This document shows positions 46,151 through 57,769 of a DNA stretch of 64,000 nucleotides, piece by piece. This DNA comes from Hermetia illucens (lineage: Eukaryota > Arthropoda > Insecta > Diptera > Stratiomyidae): positions 32,995,199 through 33,059,198 of the forward strand of contig NC_051852.1 of NCBI RefSeq assembly GCF_905115235.1, written 5' to 3'. Positions within the stretch are counted from its first letter, which is position 1. Each line of letters begins with the position of its first letter. The notes under the pieces were generated by a model that was not told the DNA's origin, did no database searches, and saw only the letters and a list, made by a program, of their open reading frames with translations. The translations under genes were made by a program, and so were the position numbers.

Positions 46151-48965
46151 CGTCCTTGTGTGTTTGTGTGGTAGGGTAAAGCTATAGCTTCAGAGCATTC
46201 AGGCCATATGGGCCCATTGTACTCGATACCCCCATCTAAAGAAATATCCCGGATTTGTTAACGTATCGCAGGATTACCGTTCATGGATTTGATGCTACCT
46301 GTGGCTACTGGAGAACATCGGCACCAAAGATCTGATGCCAGATGTGTTCATAGGCGAGACATTCACATAGTAAATGCTCCGTGGATTCCGCTTCCTCATT
46401 ACAAGAAGGACACGTATCATCTTGTATAATTCCTATTCTAAACATATGTCCAGCTACTCCTGCAAGTCCTCCTGCTTTCCGACAAGATACACTTTGCGGT
46501 AGGCATGTTCGGTTCTGGCAAGAAAAGCTTGGTGTGTCTAATAGCATTTAGGCTCTGCCACCTGTCATTGTGGGAAACTTCTTCCCTGTTTTTGAAGACA
46601 GTTTTAGCCAATACTACTGGTCCCGGGATGGTTGAGATTGACCCCTCTTTCGCTTAAGCATCTGAAATTTCATTTCCCTCTACGCAGCAGTGACCAGGTA
46701 CCCAGAGCAGTTCCACCATAGTGAATCTAGAGATGCAGTCTGGCTACCACTGCAGATTGCGATGCGCCAGCCCTTCAACATCTCATCAATCACCCAGTTT
46801 GCCGCCCTTCGAATCCCATAAACTTCGGCTTGAAAAACCGTTCCATATTTTCCCAAAGGAAAAGTACACTTTTTGGTTTTATTCGAGAGGTAGAATCCGG
46901 CTCCAGAACCCTGTTCTGTTTTCGAACCATCGGTATAGAATACTTCTGTATAACCGGGCACACATTCCTCTGGGACTTTCCAGTTCTCCCTACGCATCAG
47001 GCTAACTTCATGTCTTCTACCAAATAGATGAATAGGGACACGAGAAACGGAGAGCATTATAAGAACTGGACTCGGTACTCCCAGTAACTCTTCTGCCCTG
47101 TGGAATAGATCGCATCGAATTTGGTCTATAAGCTTCTCTTATTGCAATGCTTTGAATAAATATATCCAAGGACTGCAAATTGAGTAATGCATTTCGAGCT
47201 GCCCTGGATGTCATGCTCATGGCACCAGTGATATCCAGACACACAATTCTTTGCAGTGTGGCTAGTTTACGGTGAAAACCTTTTGGTCTCACCTTAACCC
47301 ACCGCACTACGGATACATAAGCGGCCTGATAGCAATGATAGCAATGTATATCCATATTACCACATGAGGCCTGGGTCCCCATGTCGAGGCAAAGATCCGC
47401 CTGCACAGCTCGTAAGCTTTGAGAGCTCGTTTCATCTTTACCTCTACATGTTTGTTCCACAGACGCTTTTTATCCAGAGTGACCCCCAGATATTTCACTT
47501 CTTCGGAGAGATCAAGGATAGTACACCTGATCTCAAGGAAGTCCATCCAGTTTTCTCCTGTTTGTGAATAATATCATTGCGGGTTAACTGAAAGACTATG
47601 CCTGAGGCACTAACTGTCCATCAGATCAATGGCACGTTGTATATTTCTACATACCGTTCCAAGATCCCCGACAACAGCAAGAACGACCACGTCATCAGCA
47701 TCAGTTTAACCGTGTATTGGCAAATTTTATAGTTCGCATAGAAGTAAGTTGATCAGCATACTCCACAGAAGCGGTGCCAGCACACCTCCTTGCGGCAGCC
47801 TGTCGTTGTTTCCGTGGTTAGGTAGCGATCGACACTCACTTCATCATACAGCAATCTCAGCGTTTGCATACCATGAATTCACTTCAATAAAGCATCATCA
47901 ACACCATGTGCGCTGGCGGCATCGCAAACTTTTTGAAAAGGCACACAGTCAAACGCCATACCCTCCATTAGCATTGCCGCATAGATCCTGTCCATGCTAG
48001 TTGTTTTAAAATGTTCGAAGGTCAGTATGGCAGCTCTCATCTTTTCATAGATAAAAACCTTTTTCGCAGTGTTCCTGTTCTCCTTGCAGCACTTGCGTAT
48101 TGAAAGGGTTGCAAGAACCGTCAACTCCCCCCCCCCCCCCCTTATCACTTCTCTCAACCGTTCTCCCGGGTGGTGTACTTCCAGGAAGGTCTGTACTGCT
48201 TCCAGTCTGGAGCCCGTGATAATACTATCGGGTTCTCTAAGAGAGTCCAACTTAGGCAACTCATCCCTTTTTAAGGACTCTGCACAGCCTTGAAATCTCT
48301 CTTTCGCCTACCAGTACCTCACAGTACGCTCTAAAGGAGTCTCCTAGGGTTTCAGTCATGAAACCAGCTGAAGTGATGAAGTCAAATAGCTTCTCTCCTC
48401 TTGGATTGCGTTTGCTACTGTCCCAATAAATATGTTGAGCATTCGCACCGCAACTTATTAAGAGTTCGAGACCCATTGATTCTGCATAGGCTACCAGATC
48501 CCTTAGTTCTTGCGTCGGTGGAGGATACAAAGAATCATAGGGTAAATAAACGGAGGCAAATATGATGTTTTTCCTCTCGCCATTAATATGATATTGTACG
48601 ACGGTAACTAAGTCCTGGGAACTGAACTGTCCCAGCATGGTTGCCTCTTGACATCAGGATACAAGCTCTCGGTCTTATGAATCTTACATCGTAGAAAATC
48701 CTAGCTCCCTTCTCTGATCCAATTTCACAGATTCTATTAAATCGCAGTCCACGTTTGACGGAGTTTCCCCCACACCGTACCGCCAGAGACTCAATCCCCT
48801 CGTGTTTGGAGATACAGCGGTTTCCATATCCTCTTCCATGAAAAATCTCAACTCATCCCGTAGAGCTTTTTTCTGTTTTCCACTTAGCACCTTGACTGGT
48901 TTGCGGTTTCCGGTTTGCATAGATTCAATCACTCGAGCTGGCATCAAATCATTTCCATTCACGTC
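46150..48965 (-). mobile_element. LOA-like LINE, broken (LOA-B)
   Basis: Minus strand from the right: endonuclease (EKGARIFYD...RPRACILMSRGNHAG near 48,620-48,700; SVYLPYDS...PPPTQELRDLV near 48,490-48,570; LELLISCGANAQHIYWDSS near 48,410-48,480). Next come the linker (SFRAYCEVLVGEREISRL near 48,280-48,330) and RT (GVDDALLKW near 47,880-47,910; VKYLGVTLDKKRLWNKHVEVKMKRALKAY near 47,420-47,500). RNase H (YTDGSKTEQGSGAGFYLS near 46,880-46,940; FQAEVYGIRRAANWV) and a C-terminal CPSC...H...C zinc motif (about 46,370-46,420) follow. An internal deletion joins endonuclease to linker. Frameshifted; the 3' UTR reaches about 46,150. Confidence 0.75.
48127..48141. repeat. C15 homopolymer
   Basis: Fifteen Cs inside LOA-B, where the minus strand codes Gly repeats. 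Length is easily miscalled. Confidence 0.8.
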
Positions 48966-48969
48966 TCTG

Positions 48970-49430
48970 GCTTCCCTTTCTTCCTGTCACTTGAAAAGTG
49001 TAGGAGAAGTTACTAGCAGGTTGGATTCACTCTGCAGTCCCTTCACTAACCTTACTCCTTGCCGCTATAGACTAATCACTTCTTGAGCACTATATGTCAA
49101 ACGAAGTTCGGAGAAATAGAAACAAAAAAGAAAGCTAAGAAGTAGAAAGGCGCGAATTTCTCATTGTGGGGCACAATCTGAAAGCTACTTTAATTTTAAA
49201 AATATCCATGGGCTATCATCGTAATTGTACACTCTGTGATCTCTTACGAAACAGCTTGGAAGGCAAACTTGAAGCAAAGGTGTAGTCAATTAAAAAGTGT
49301 GATCTGATCCTTGCTAATATAGATGGTTTCAATTCACGTATTATGGACTATTAGCGCGGCAACCGCACCAACGCTCCATCGTCCGCGGCTCGCTGAAATG
49401 CGTTTCAACTTCCTCCAGGAATTCTCAAGA
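48970..49430. other. No gene seen
   Basis: Between the 5' end of LOA-B and the RTE-related scrap. It may include unrecognised LOA ORF1 remains. Confidence 0.35.
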
Positions 49431-49439
49431 TGCCCGTAC

Positions 49440-49740
49440 TCCTCCTCTACTGTTATCCACTTAGAACGACCCACTCGCCGGTTATCTCAAGAGACTGAGT
49501 TCCATTGCATGTCATAGTCAGCAATGCAGTTGTCCTTAATATGTGGCCCATCCTTGCTAATTTCGCCTTCCGGTCCTTGTGTCCGGGTGCTAGGCCTGCG
49601 CGCTGACCAAAGTTTTCGTTTGAAATGGTATCAGGCCAACGTACTCCCACGATACGTCGTAGACAGGTGTTGGCGGAAGCTTGAAGGCTTTGAGTGACAT
49701 CGGTGGTCACTTTCCATGTGCAACTCCCATATTACAACTC
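49440..49740 (-). mobile_element. RTE-related (SR2-like) LINE C-terminal scrap
   Basis: Minus strand: LQASANTCLRRIVGVRWPDTISNE, then DRKAKLARMGHILR. This corresponds to the post-RT block INTCLR.I..I.WP..ISNE...RRKW.W.GH.LR of SR2-type RTE LINEs. It is a different family from the RTE at 19.8-21 kb. Confidence 0.6.
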
Positions 49741-49812
49741 CCTTCAAACCTCACCTTTTCGTGGTCGGGGACCTATAGTAGTTCACTAATACTCTAAAGG
49801 TGTACAAAACAC

Positions 49813-52430
49813 ATGAAGATGGAAGTAATGGATTTTAGCTTTCCAAATCGTAAGGAGTCACAAACTTTGAATCCACTCCCGGGTTTAAGCAATCAATTCG
49901 CGGCCAAGGCACGGATTTTGGAGGCTTCGCCAGATTCACGTGTTCTCAAGGACAAATCTTTGGATGACATGCTCTCCACTTCAGTGGAAAGCCTTCATTC
50001 AGCACTTTCACAGCGCGGTCAGTCGGAAAAGAGAATACCGGAACTCTCATAATGAGAAGAGCTGAAAACCTGACTAACGCCGGTCTGTCGGTGGCACTGT
50101 TGCCTGATTCTAACTGAAAGCATGAGAGGAAGGCTCGGCAGAAGGAAAATTCAACCGGAAAGGAAAGGGATAGACTGCAGGCTAAATGTTGACCATCAAA
50201 ATCTTCTCTTCCGCCTCCACAGGGAAAATCGGAAAAAATAAAAACTGAAAACGTGAATGTAACTGGTCTAATCCGGTATGTGGAAAAGCGTCTACGCTGC
50301 CCAAACACCATGAACCAAGGCAGGTTTACAGCCGACAACAGAGGAAACTACTGTGCGAATGAGTACATTGGCTTTACAACAGTTCCAAGTGTGGTAATAT
50401 TTAGAAAAATCGGTGGTAAGCGGAACTTTGGGCAAAAAGTGGGAACAAGCCGATATCCTCGGTAAAATCTACTGCAGACTTTTTAGATTACACTTATATC
50501 TACAAACATAAAGGCTAGGCATATGAACCTGCAGCATGCCAAAACCCATTCCTATCTGCTGGCAGCAAAGCTGGCAAAGTTGCAGGACTGCTTTTATACA
50601 TTTCTGGTACAAGAGCCATGGATTCGATTCAACAAATTCTGTGGTATTGGATCATTAAAGGGAGCAAGGATCTTCTTCAATGAGAGATTCTCGAGACCGA
50701 GAGCCTGCGTCCTGATTTCAACATTGTCAGCAGCAAACATGCTGAGACTATTCTGTTCCCAATGTTCCCAGGAATCAGTTGCGTTCACCTTACAATAACA
50801 GGTGACAAGAGAAGAAAAGTTATAGTTGCCTCCGCTTACTTACCCTTGTATTTTCCACCGACGCATGAACTAAGGGATTTGGATCTGTTAGTGTGTGTGA
50901 AATCAAGTGGCCTTGAACTCTTAATAAGTTGTGAACAGCGTATTTGTTAGGGCAGTAGCAAATATAATCCTAGAGAGAGAAGCTATTTGATTTTATCACT
51001 TCAGCTGATCTGATGACCACGAACGTGGGATGCGTCCCTACGATTGTGAAGTAGTTCGAATTTCGAAGTAATTCAAATTTGTTACAGTTGACTCAAGACC
51101 GACGAGTGATAGAAGAAGTCCCACACTCCTATCACCGTTACTTTGAATTTAGTCTAACTATTGCAGGCGAAGAGGCTATAATACAAAGACGGAATCCTAG
51201 GAACTCGGATTGGATATAGTTCAATTTGAACTTCCTGGCGGAAGTGCGAGTGGAGGGTTAAAGTCAGACAAAAAGTTTTTGCTGTAAACTGCGTGTGTGC
51301 CTGGATATTACCACTGTCATGAGCAGAACATCCGACGCAGCTCTAAACGCATTACTTAATTTGCATCCCTTGGATATTCCCATATATATTGAAAGCACTG
51401 TTGCTCCTAAACTAATTCGCTTAGATTTATGGGGAAACAAAGGGCCTGAGGGGCACAGAACATTGGAAGAATTCTGCATCTGTTTAGTAGAAGATATGAA
51501 ATTATCCTGAAACGTAAAGAAAACTGGGATATCCCAGAATAATGCGTAGCGTGATTTACAGAAGTCTGCTACGCTAAATTTTCAAAACCAGAACATGGTG
51601 CTGAGGCCGGAGTCTAGCTCTCGAGTAGAAACGAAAAAAGGCTTTCTCTTTGGGACAAAATGCAGTGGTTTTCCAGGCTGAAGTGTACGCGATCCTAAGG
51701 GTAGCAACCTAGGTGATTGACGAGCAGTCAACGGGGACCCGCATCGAGATGTGTAGTTATAGTCAAGCTGCACTGATGGCGTTCAGCAGTTCTTTGATCA
51801 ATTCAAAAATTGTTCAGAAATGTCGAAACTGATTGAACTCTATTTCTAGATTCATTGCGGTGGAACTGCTCTGGATACCTGGTCACTATGGTGTAAAAGG
51901 AAATGGAATTTTGACTACCTTAACGAAATAGGGTTCAGTTTCCCCCAATGTCCAGAGTGGAATCAGCAATTGGAATGCCAGAAGGTTAAAGTCAGGCTAA
52001 GACTGTCTTCAGAAACTGAAAAAAACTTCCCATAATGCAGGTGGCAAAACTTAAATGCCAATAGACACACCAAACTTTTCCTGCTAAAACCTAACAAGCA
52101 TACAGCAAAGTTTATTCTATCGAAGGAACAGGAAGATTTGCAGAAGCATGGTGGGCATTCTGCCTGGCAATTATTCACTAGCTAAACATATGTTCACAAT
52201 AAGAATTGTACAAAATGATACGTGTCCATCCTGTAATGAGGAAGCCTAATCCACGGAACATTTTCTATGTGAATGCAATGCCTATGGACGTATCATACAT
52301 CAGATCTTTGGTGCTGATATGCCCCAGTTGCATCGGGTAGCATCACATCCACTAACGGAAATCCTGCGGTACATAAACGAATTCGACATATTTCGTTAGA
52401 TGGAGAGTCGAGTACAATGAGCCACTACGG
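49813..52430 (+). mobile_element. LOA-like LINE with ORF1 remains, broken (LOA-C)
   Basis: Probable ORF1 remains at 49,813-50,470 are followed by the endonuclease start (LLAAKLAKLQDCF..FLVQEPWIRF, 50,550-50,630; GSLKGARIFFNERFSRPRAC) and SAYLPLYFPPTHELRDL (50,830-50,880). A deletion removes most of RT; post-RT and RNase H parts occur at 51,290-51,840 and the zinc region at 52,220-52,300. The 3' UTR contains GAGTACAATGAGCC, like LOA-B. Head-to-head with LOA-B. Confidence 0.7.
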
Positions 52431-52439
52431 TCTGGGTAT

Positions 52440-53720
52440 TCAGAGGTCATACCTATCCCCCGCCTCAAATAGGACAAACAATACAAGAATATGTACTGCT
52501 CTCTAGTTGCGATTAGTTTAGCAAATATTGTTAGATTATATCTTCTCTTTTCCATTCAACTTTCTTGAGAATCTGTTAGTAATTACCGAAATGAAGGAGG
52601 GGATGGCAGATAAAAGTTGTACTTATTAGTGTCCTCAACCTTTCTTACAAAAATTAAGGAATTGTGTCTTCTTTGGTATCAGCCCTACCGCTCTTACCTG
52701 CAGCCCACCCAAAGTTATTCATTGCTTTGTGGATTTCACTAATGACTGCAATGTCAATATCCATCCATTGACTGCAAAAATGGAGCTTGTACTGCCTAAA
52801 AATGATTGAAAATTAAGATTGATAGAGTGGACATGAACGGCATTTTGCAATGTGCCTATTGTCATTCTCACTTGTCTCTTTTCAGAGTATATAGATCTGA
52901 TATACTTTGACTATTTTTTTACAAAACGACCTCTCCCACTACAGCTTCTGCAGTGGTTTCACCTACTTACCTCGTACTCCTGACATGACAAAAAATCAGT
53001 GTTAGCTTTTCTCAAAGCCCGCAGGCTATCCATCCAAGTTTTGCTGTGCAGATCTGGGGTATTTTATTTACCTATTGTAGCCACAAACTCATTGCAACTA
53101 CCAGTTTTCCGTCGTATGCATTTTCAATGCCTGTAGCAAAGTCTTCCAGTTTCAATAGAAAAAACTAACTCACTAGCTCTTTTTATAATGGTCGAGACTG
53201 CCTACTGAATATAGTAGTATAAAGAACAGTCTTCATTTTGCTTTACATAGTCAATGTACGCTATTTTGCAGTCCCTCCCAAATGCGAAAGTAATTACAAT
53301 AGCATCTATACCTCCAAATTATATAATAACATAGCTCGCTCTTAACTTTTGGTAGCATATCTGCATAAGAAAGAGCACTATTTGCGGAGATTAGGCCAGC
53401 ATCTGTTAAGACCTCTTTTCTACTCCCTTTTCAGTTTTGTTTGAGTAATATTCATTCTTGATAGGATAAGGACCTCCGAACTACTACAAGGAGTCCTCCA
53501 TTTTTGAATCTCTTTTAGCAACATCGGATGAAAGTATTGAGAATGTTTCGGTATAGCACTCCTTTTTTAATAGCGCGTCGGTATCTGGTCATTTGAGGGC
53601 TTTCTGTTGGTCGATAAAGTCCTGTGTAGGTAGTTTAGTTTTCTTTATTGCCCAACCATGGATATTGGTGGGTGAAGTGAGGTTTGCATGGAGGTCTTCC
53701 GTGGATCGCACTCAGCCTTT
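52440..53720. other. No gene seen
   Basis: No family recognised on either strand. AT-rich with scattered short frames. Confidence 0.45.
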
Positions 53721-53724
53721 TAAG

Positions 53725-54132
53725 GTTTTATATAAAACAAAACCGCATTAAAATCGGTTTACTGTCTGTCTGTCTGTCCATCATACGCATTTGGACGCAT
53801 CTCGGAGACTAGCAGCGATTGGCACCAAATTTGGTGGAAAGGTGGGAACTATGAACGTTCACGCATACAGTGAGTTACATCCTTTTACGTCGAATTTAAG
53901 GGGAGGTCCCCATACATACAAAAGGGGGGTGTACATTTTTTTTCATCAAATATAGTCATGTGGGCTATCAAATGAAAGGTCTTGATTAGTACTTTCCGAA
54001 GCCAGGCTAAGTTTTGACATTGGTTGAAAAGGCGGAGGGTGCATATATTACGTGCTAGGTTCGTATGGGACAAATGCACACAAAACCTTTCATACGTGAA
54101 GCGTCCAGCTTCTGGTTTCCTGACTTGTTTTG
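53725..54132 (+). mobile_element. HINE/DINE-1-like non-autonomous element
   Basis: It starts near an AAACCG...CGGTTT short inverted pair (about 53,739-53,760), then a (GTCT)n run (53,762-53,780), then CATCTCGGAGACTA, an arrangement like the GTCTGTC and ATCTC..GGAACTA region of Drosophila DINE-1/INE-1. It ends with a GAAGC...GCTTC hairpin and TGACTTG. No coding capacity. The last 90 bases recur at 2601-2682. Family assignment is by resemblance only. Confidence 0.5.
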
Positions 54133-54134
54133 CA

Positions 54135-54545
54135 TTACATGTGGCCTGGAAGAGTCTTTCCCAAACTGGGGTTGCATAGTGGAAAATTAAGCATGCCGCT
54201 CTGGCTGCAAATACTCTACAAGCGGACGGTAGGCTTCATCAATTTGGTATGATCCTTGTCAAAGCCACTTCGTGGTACCTAGTATTTTATGGCAGGCTTG
54301 GATTTCATAGCGACGTTAAGAGCCGATTCGGTATGATATCTAGGCCAGAGGCTTTATTGGGCCCTATTCTACTACACATTTCCAGAAACTCTAGAAACGT
54401 TTCGGCCAGTGTTCTCCAATGATACGACGCGTACATAATGACAAAAGCTTGGAGCTTCTGGATAACAATGAAGTTCGTTTTTCGTGTGCAACTCTCATTT
54501 AACAACACAGAAAGAACACTAGCACAGAAAAATCTCAATTTGATC
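54135..54545 (-). mobile_element. R1-clade LINE, two pieces joined by deletion (R1-G)
   Basis: Minus strand: the RT entry RIGPNKASGLDIIPNRLL (near 54,310-54,360) leads straight into a post-RT stretch (IPN..EAYRPL..., GKDSSRPHVM, 54,140-54,250). The RT core between them is gone. Confidence 0.55.
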
Positions 54546-54549
54546 TTTA

Positions 54550-54620
54550 GTTTAGTTTAGTTAAATGGGGGGAACCGCAGCTCCGAGCACTCAGGCCATT
54601 ATTAGGCCCATTGTACTATC
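54550..54620 (-). repeat. LOA-like 3' UTR tail
   Basis: The plus strand reads AGCACTCAGGCCATTATTAG then GCCCATTGTACT, close to 46,192-46,221 in the LOA-B 3' UTR (AGCATTCAGGCCATATGGGC then CCATTGTACT). Probably a LOA 3' end scrap. Confidence 0.5.
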
Positions 54621-54779
54621 CCCGTAAGTTGCCTATTCAATGGCTTCCCGCCTACGGTGTTCGCAGGCTTTAGCGAATCTGAGAACATTCTCAAGAGGCA
54701 GAGAGTGTGCAGATTCTTCATTGAAGAATTGATCTTAATGGTGAGATAACTGCATCTCCAGATTTGAGACAGGCAGAGA

Positions 54780-55420
54780 AAGCAGACCTCTAGCTATTAA
54801 TGCGTCTTAGATATACAAACTGATAGATCCAGAATCATTTGGCCATGGTCCATGATTCGGTGATGGAACACACAGATGTCGTCAATGTAATTGAGATGTT
54901 TAAGGAAAGATATCATAGTCCATTGAATTCCTCCACATCCTCTAGACAATGCAGCATGAAGAACGTCACCGATAACAAGAAGAAATAATATCGATTACAG
55001 GATGCAACCCTGAAGGACTCCGCTTTAGACCCCAAAATCCCCTGAGATTTTACCCCGATGCAGCATTATATGCCGAGCTGATAGTAGCCATTACTTTCTC
55101 CGGAATGCCCCTCCTGCGTATAGCACTCCAGATACAGACCCTGTTCACACCATCGAAAGCTTTCTCGAAATCGATGAAGAGCACGTGCAGCAATGATCTA
55201 AACTCCGCGCACTGTTGCATTATGATCCGTTGGATATTGGTATGGTCAATTCAGGCAGATTCGGAGCGGAAACCAGCCTGCTCTATGTCGATCAGTTCCA
55301 GGATCTGTGTTCCAACAAAATGCTACCAATGACGAGGTGGTGAAAGTTGCAGAAATCCAAGAACCTTACACTATTATCGTTGTAGTCTCCAAGACCGTGT
55401 TTCCCCATTACATGCCCGAG
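54780..55420 (-). mobile_element. RTE-related (SR2-like) RT fragment
   Basis: Minus strand: LFIDFEKAFDGVNR..IW near 55,140-55,170, IPEKVMATI near 55,100, CILSPLLF-like remains near 55,000, and a DDIC.FHHRIMDHG block (near 54,840-54,890). The order matches RT of SR2-type LINEs. Frameshifted. Confidence 0.55.
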
Positions 55421-55774
55421 CAAATTGTTATTAGACCCCACTATCGCATTCACCAATCACGATCACAATGTCACCTTCAGTAAGTCTCACCTAAACTGAG
55501 TTTAAGTGCTCGTAAAAAACATCCTTTTTATTTACTGGTTCAGAACAGAATTTTGGCTAAGAGTCTAAGAATGCTGTAAAAAAGACTTTTCATTGTGGGT
55601 TTGGTCTTCAAAGTTCTAGGACGCCTTTTTTTTTAATTCACACTGAAAGCGACGAAAAGTGAAGGAGTCCATGAAACAAGATACAGTTGCCAATTTCAAA
55701 ACAATGTATCGCCATTGACCCTTTAGACAGTTAGCGAACAGTGTAACAATTAGATAAAGATTGGATATTGTCAA
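55421..55774. other. No gene seen
   Basis: AT-rich spacer before the Kolobok element. Confidence 0.45.
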
Positions 55775-56323
55775 TTAAGGGGGTCATCCCGTGTGTCGGG
55801 TTGGAGAAATCGATTTTTTTTGCATGAATTGTATCTATATACAGTGAAGAATATGCGGGCAAAGGGATTTTCCGATATTCCGAGTCGTTCAGAAATTACA
55901 GTGTTAAACAGGTAAGGAGTTGGCAGCCGCGACTAGAGTACTCGATGAGAAGGAGCATCGAATCTTTTTTTACCTGTTAGTTTTTTACCTGAGCCTTATA
56001 AATTCGAACACAGCTATAAATATAAAAAATGGAAAACCAATCAATTATCTAAACTTATTTGCTGTTTGGAATAAAAAACATAATCCAGTCTAGAGTGAGC
56101 ACTGAAAGGCTTTCAAGCTATACTCAATTATATTTTGTAGTAAGTATTGTGCTGTTTGTGTGTTCAGTGATTTTTTTAAATGGATCATACGAAGGGAGAT
56201 CGCTTTAACGTCCAATGTCATGCACTAAAAAACGAGTATTTCATGGGTATCGATACTTATCAGAGAAGAAAAAGGACTTCGCATCAACATCAGCAAAGTA
56301 ACTTTTAGCAAGCATGAACATGG

Positions 56324-57208
56324 ATGTGCCAATTGCGACAAGTTTTGTATATTGTATATTGGATTTTGCTGGAGTTTTCTCCGGTATTTCTGCAAATTTC
56401 TGCAAATAATAAAATAAACGTAGTAGTAAAAAAGGAAAGCGTAAGACATGTCGAGAAAAGCATGGGAACGCGGCTTAGAAATGCAAAGAAGAATCACAAA
56501 GGCATTGGTGGAAAAGGGGCCGGAAAACTTACTGATAAGGTAATTAACGACCTCACTACATTTTTTGGGCTAGCTATTCGTCGACACGCGAATTCGATAG
56601 AAGGAATGAAGCAAGAAACTTGGGCGGCTTTCTTCCAGAAATGTTCTACAGACGAAAATCCTCAGCATCAAAATTGTCCAGCAGGCGAGGACAGTTGGTG
56701 CAAATGGCGCAAAGCGGAAGCTAAAGGAGAACTGCATAGTTTCCACCACGAGAAGGCACCTTTGACTGAAGAAGTTCAAACAGTCATCAAACCAATCTAC
56801 GAAGATTTGTCACGAGATGATCTCTTGAACAGATGTTTAGGAACAGAGACCTAAAATAACAATGAGTCGTTAAATGCATTGATCTGGACTTTCGCTCCTA
56901 AACACCCTCATTCTGGAGCCAAGGATGTAGAAATAGTCACTTTTCTGACTGTAATTATTTTCAATGAAGGACTAAATGGCATTCTCAAAATCCTAGTGAC
57001 AATGGGATGTCAAGTTGGTCACATATGTCAGATTTATGCCGACCGCCGTAATGAAGCGCGAATTTGGCGGTCCGAACGAACGCTAAAAGAGCCAGAATTG
57101 AAACCAGAGAGCAACAATCGGCTTTACAAGACTTTTTTGAAGAAACGGAGGGTGTTCTCTATGGACCAGGTATGGCAGATTAATGGTGAGTTAAAATTTT
57201 ACTGTTGA
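56324..57208 (+). pseudogene. Kolobok/Mutator-like transposase, N-truncated, one in-frame stop
   Basis: The family-like part starts about 56,430 (VKKESVRHVEKSMGTRLR) and continues with GIGGKGAGKLTDKVINDL, RRHANSIEGMK, a STDENPQHQNCP...SWCKW block and VIKPIYEDLS..DLLNRCLG. Then comes TET-stop-NNNESLNALIW, where the family reads TQNQNESFN. The stop TAA at 56,852-56,854 probably replaced a CAA Gln codon; the frame then stays open in phase to 57,206. The conserved Glu region is present, but the N-terminal region that would hold upstream catalytic Asp residues and any DNA-binding domain is missing. Lys-rich C-terminus as in relatives. Confidence 0.8.
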
Positions 57209-57325
57209 TAATGGCATTTAAATTTTCAAATGCGTTTTTCTCGAAACTACATCTTGAAAATCGGCTGCCACCATAGCTCAAATTCCAAATTCTTTGAAAT
57301 TTTCCCGACTTCTTTAATACATATT

Positions 57326-57490
57326 TCTACGGTCCGCAAACTAGGATAATTGCAATCGGACGGGTCTTTTTTTTTTTTATTCATTAAAAAAGCCGTAAAA
57401 AAACACCAAAATCCAAAAAATTAAGTTCAAAAGCCCACCAAAAATTTACCTTTTAATATTTTCTAATTATGCTAGTTTGCGGACCGTAGA
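57326..57490. mobile_element. 165-bp MITE-like foldback in the Kolobok 3' region
   Basis: Terminal inverted repeats of 26 bases with one mismatch, starting TCTACGGTCCGCAAACTAG (57,326-57,351) and ending at 57,490. ATATT lies directly outside both ends (57,321-57,325 and 57,491-57,495), a possible 5-bp target duplication. No coding capacity. Superfamily unknown; it could also be a structural part of the Kolobok family. Confidence 0.6.
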
Positions 57491-57769
57491 ATATTGTCCA
57501 CTTTAAAACGCCGTTTAGTTTTTTTCTTCAGATGAACACAGCGTCCTCCAGCGTGGCAGCAGAAAAACACCTTTTTTTGGAGATGAATGCATAAATTGAC
57601 ACTTATTCCAAAAACTAGCTCCAATATCAAGCTGAAAAATTTATCACATATACTAAAGATATCAATAAACATATGGTGAAAAAATCACGTTTCTATCTTT
57701 ATCCAGTTCTCCAAACTATTTTTTCAAAAAAGCCAAAAAACAGCCTTTACACGGGATGACTCCCTTAAG

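Larger units (their letters stand above)
55779..57764 (+). mobile_element. Kolobok-like DNA transposon with TTAA target duplication
   Basis: The ends are inverted: GGGGGTCATCCCGTGT at 55,779 and, reverse-complemented, GGGAGTCATCCCGTGT at 57,764 (one mismatch in 16). TTAA sits directly outside both (55,775-55,778 and 57,765-57,768). TTAA duplication with G-rich ends and the encoded protein fit Kolobok; piggyBac also duplicates TTAA but has a different transposase. Length 1986 bp. The transposase lacks its N-terminal half, so this is an internally deleted, dead copy. A foldback insertion lies in its 3' region. Confidence 0.75.

Noticed and set aside
53762-53780. Simple GTCT microsatellite only
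   Set aside because: It is embedded in a longer repeat with a hairpin tail shared with 2601-2682.
56324-57208. Host gene derived from a transposase
   Set aside because: It has an in-frame stop, lacks the N-terminal half and is still enclosed by inverted ends and TTAA, so it is a dead element rather than a domesticated gene.
55779-57764. piggyBac element (TTAA duplication)
   Set aside because: The encoded protein has the GKGAGKLTDK...NNNES core of Kolobok/Mutator-like transposases, not a piggyBac transposase.
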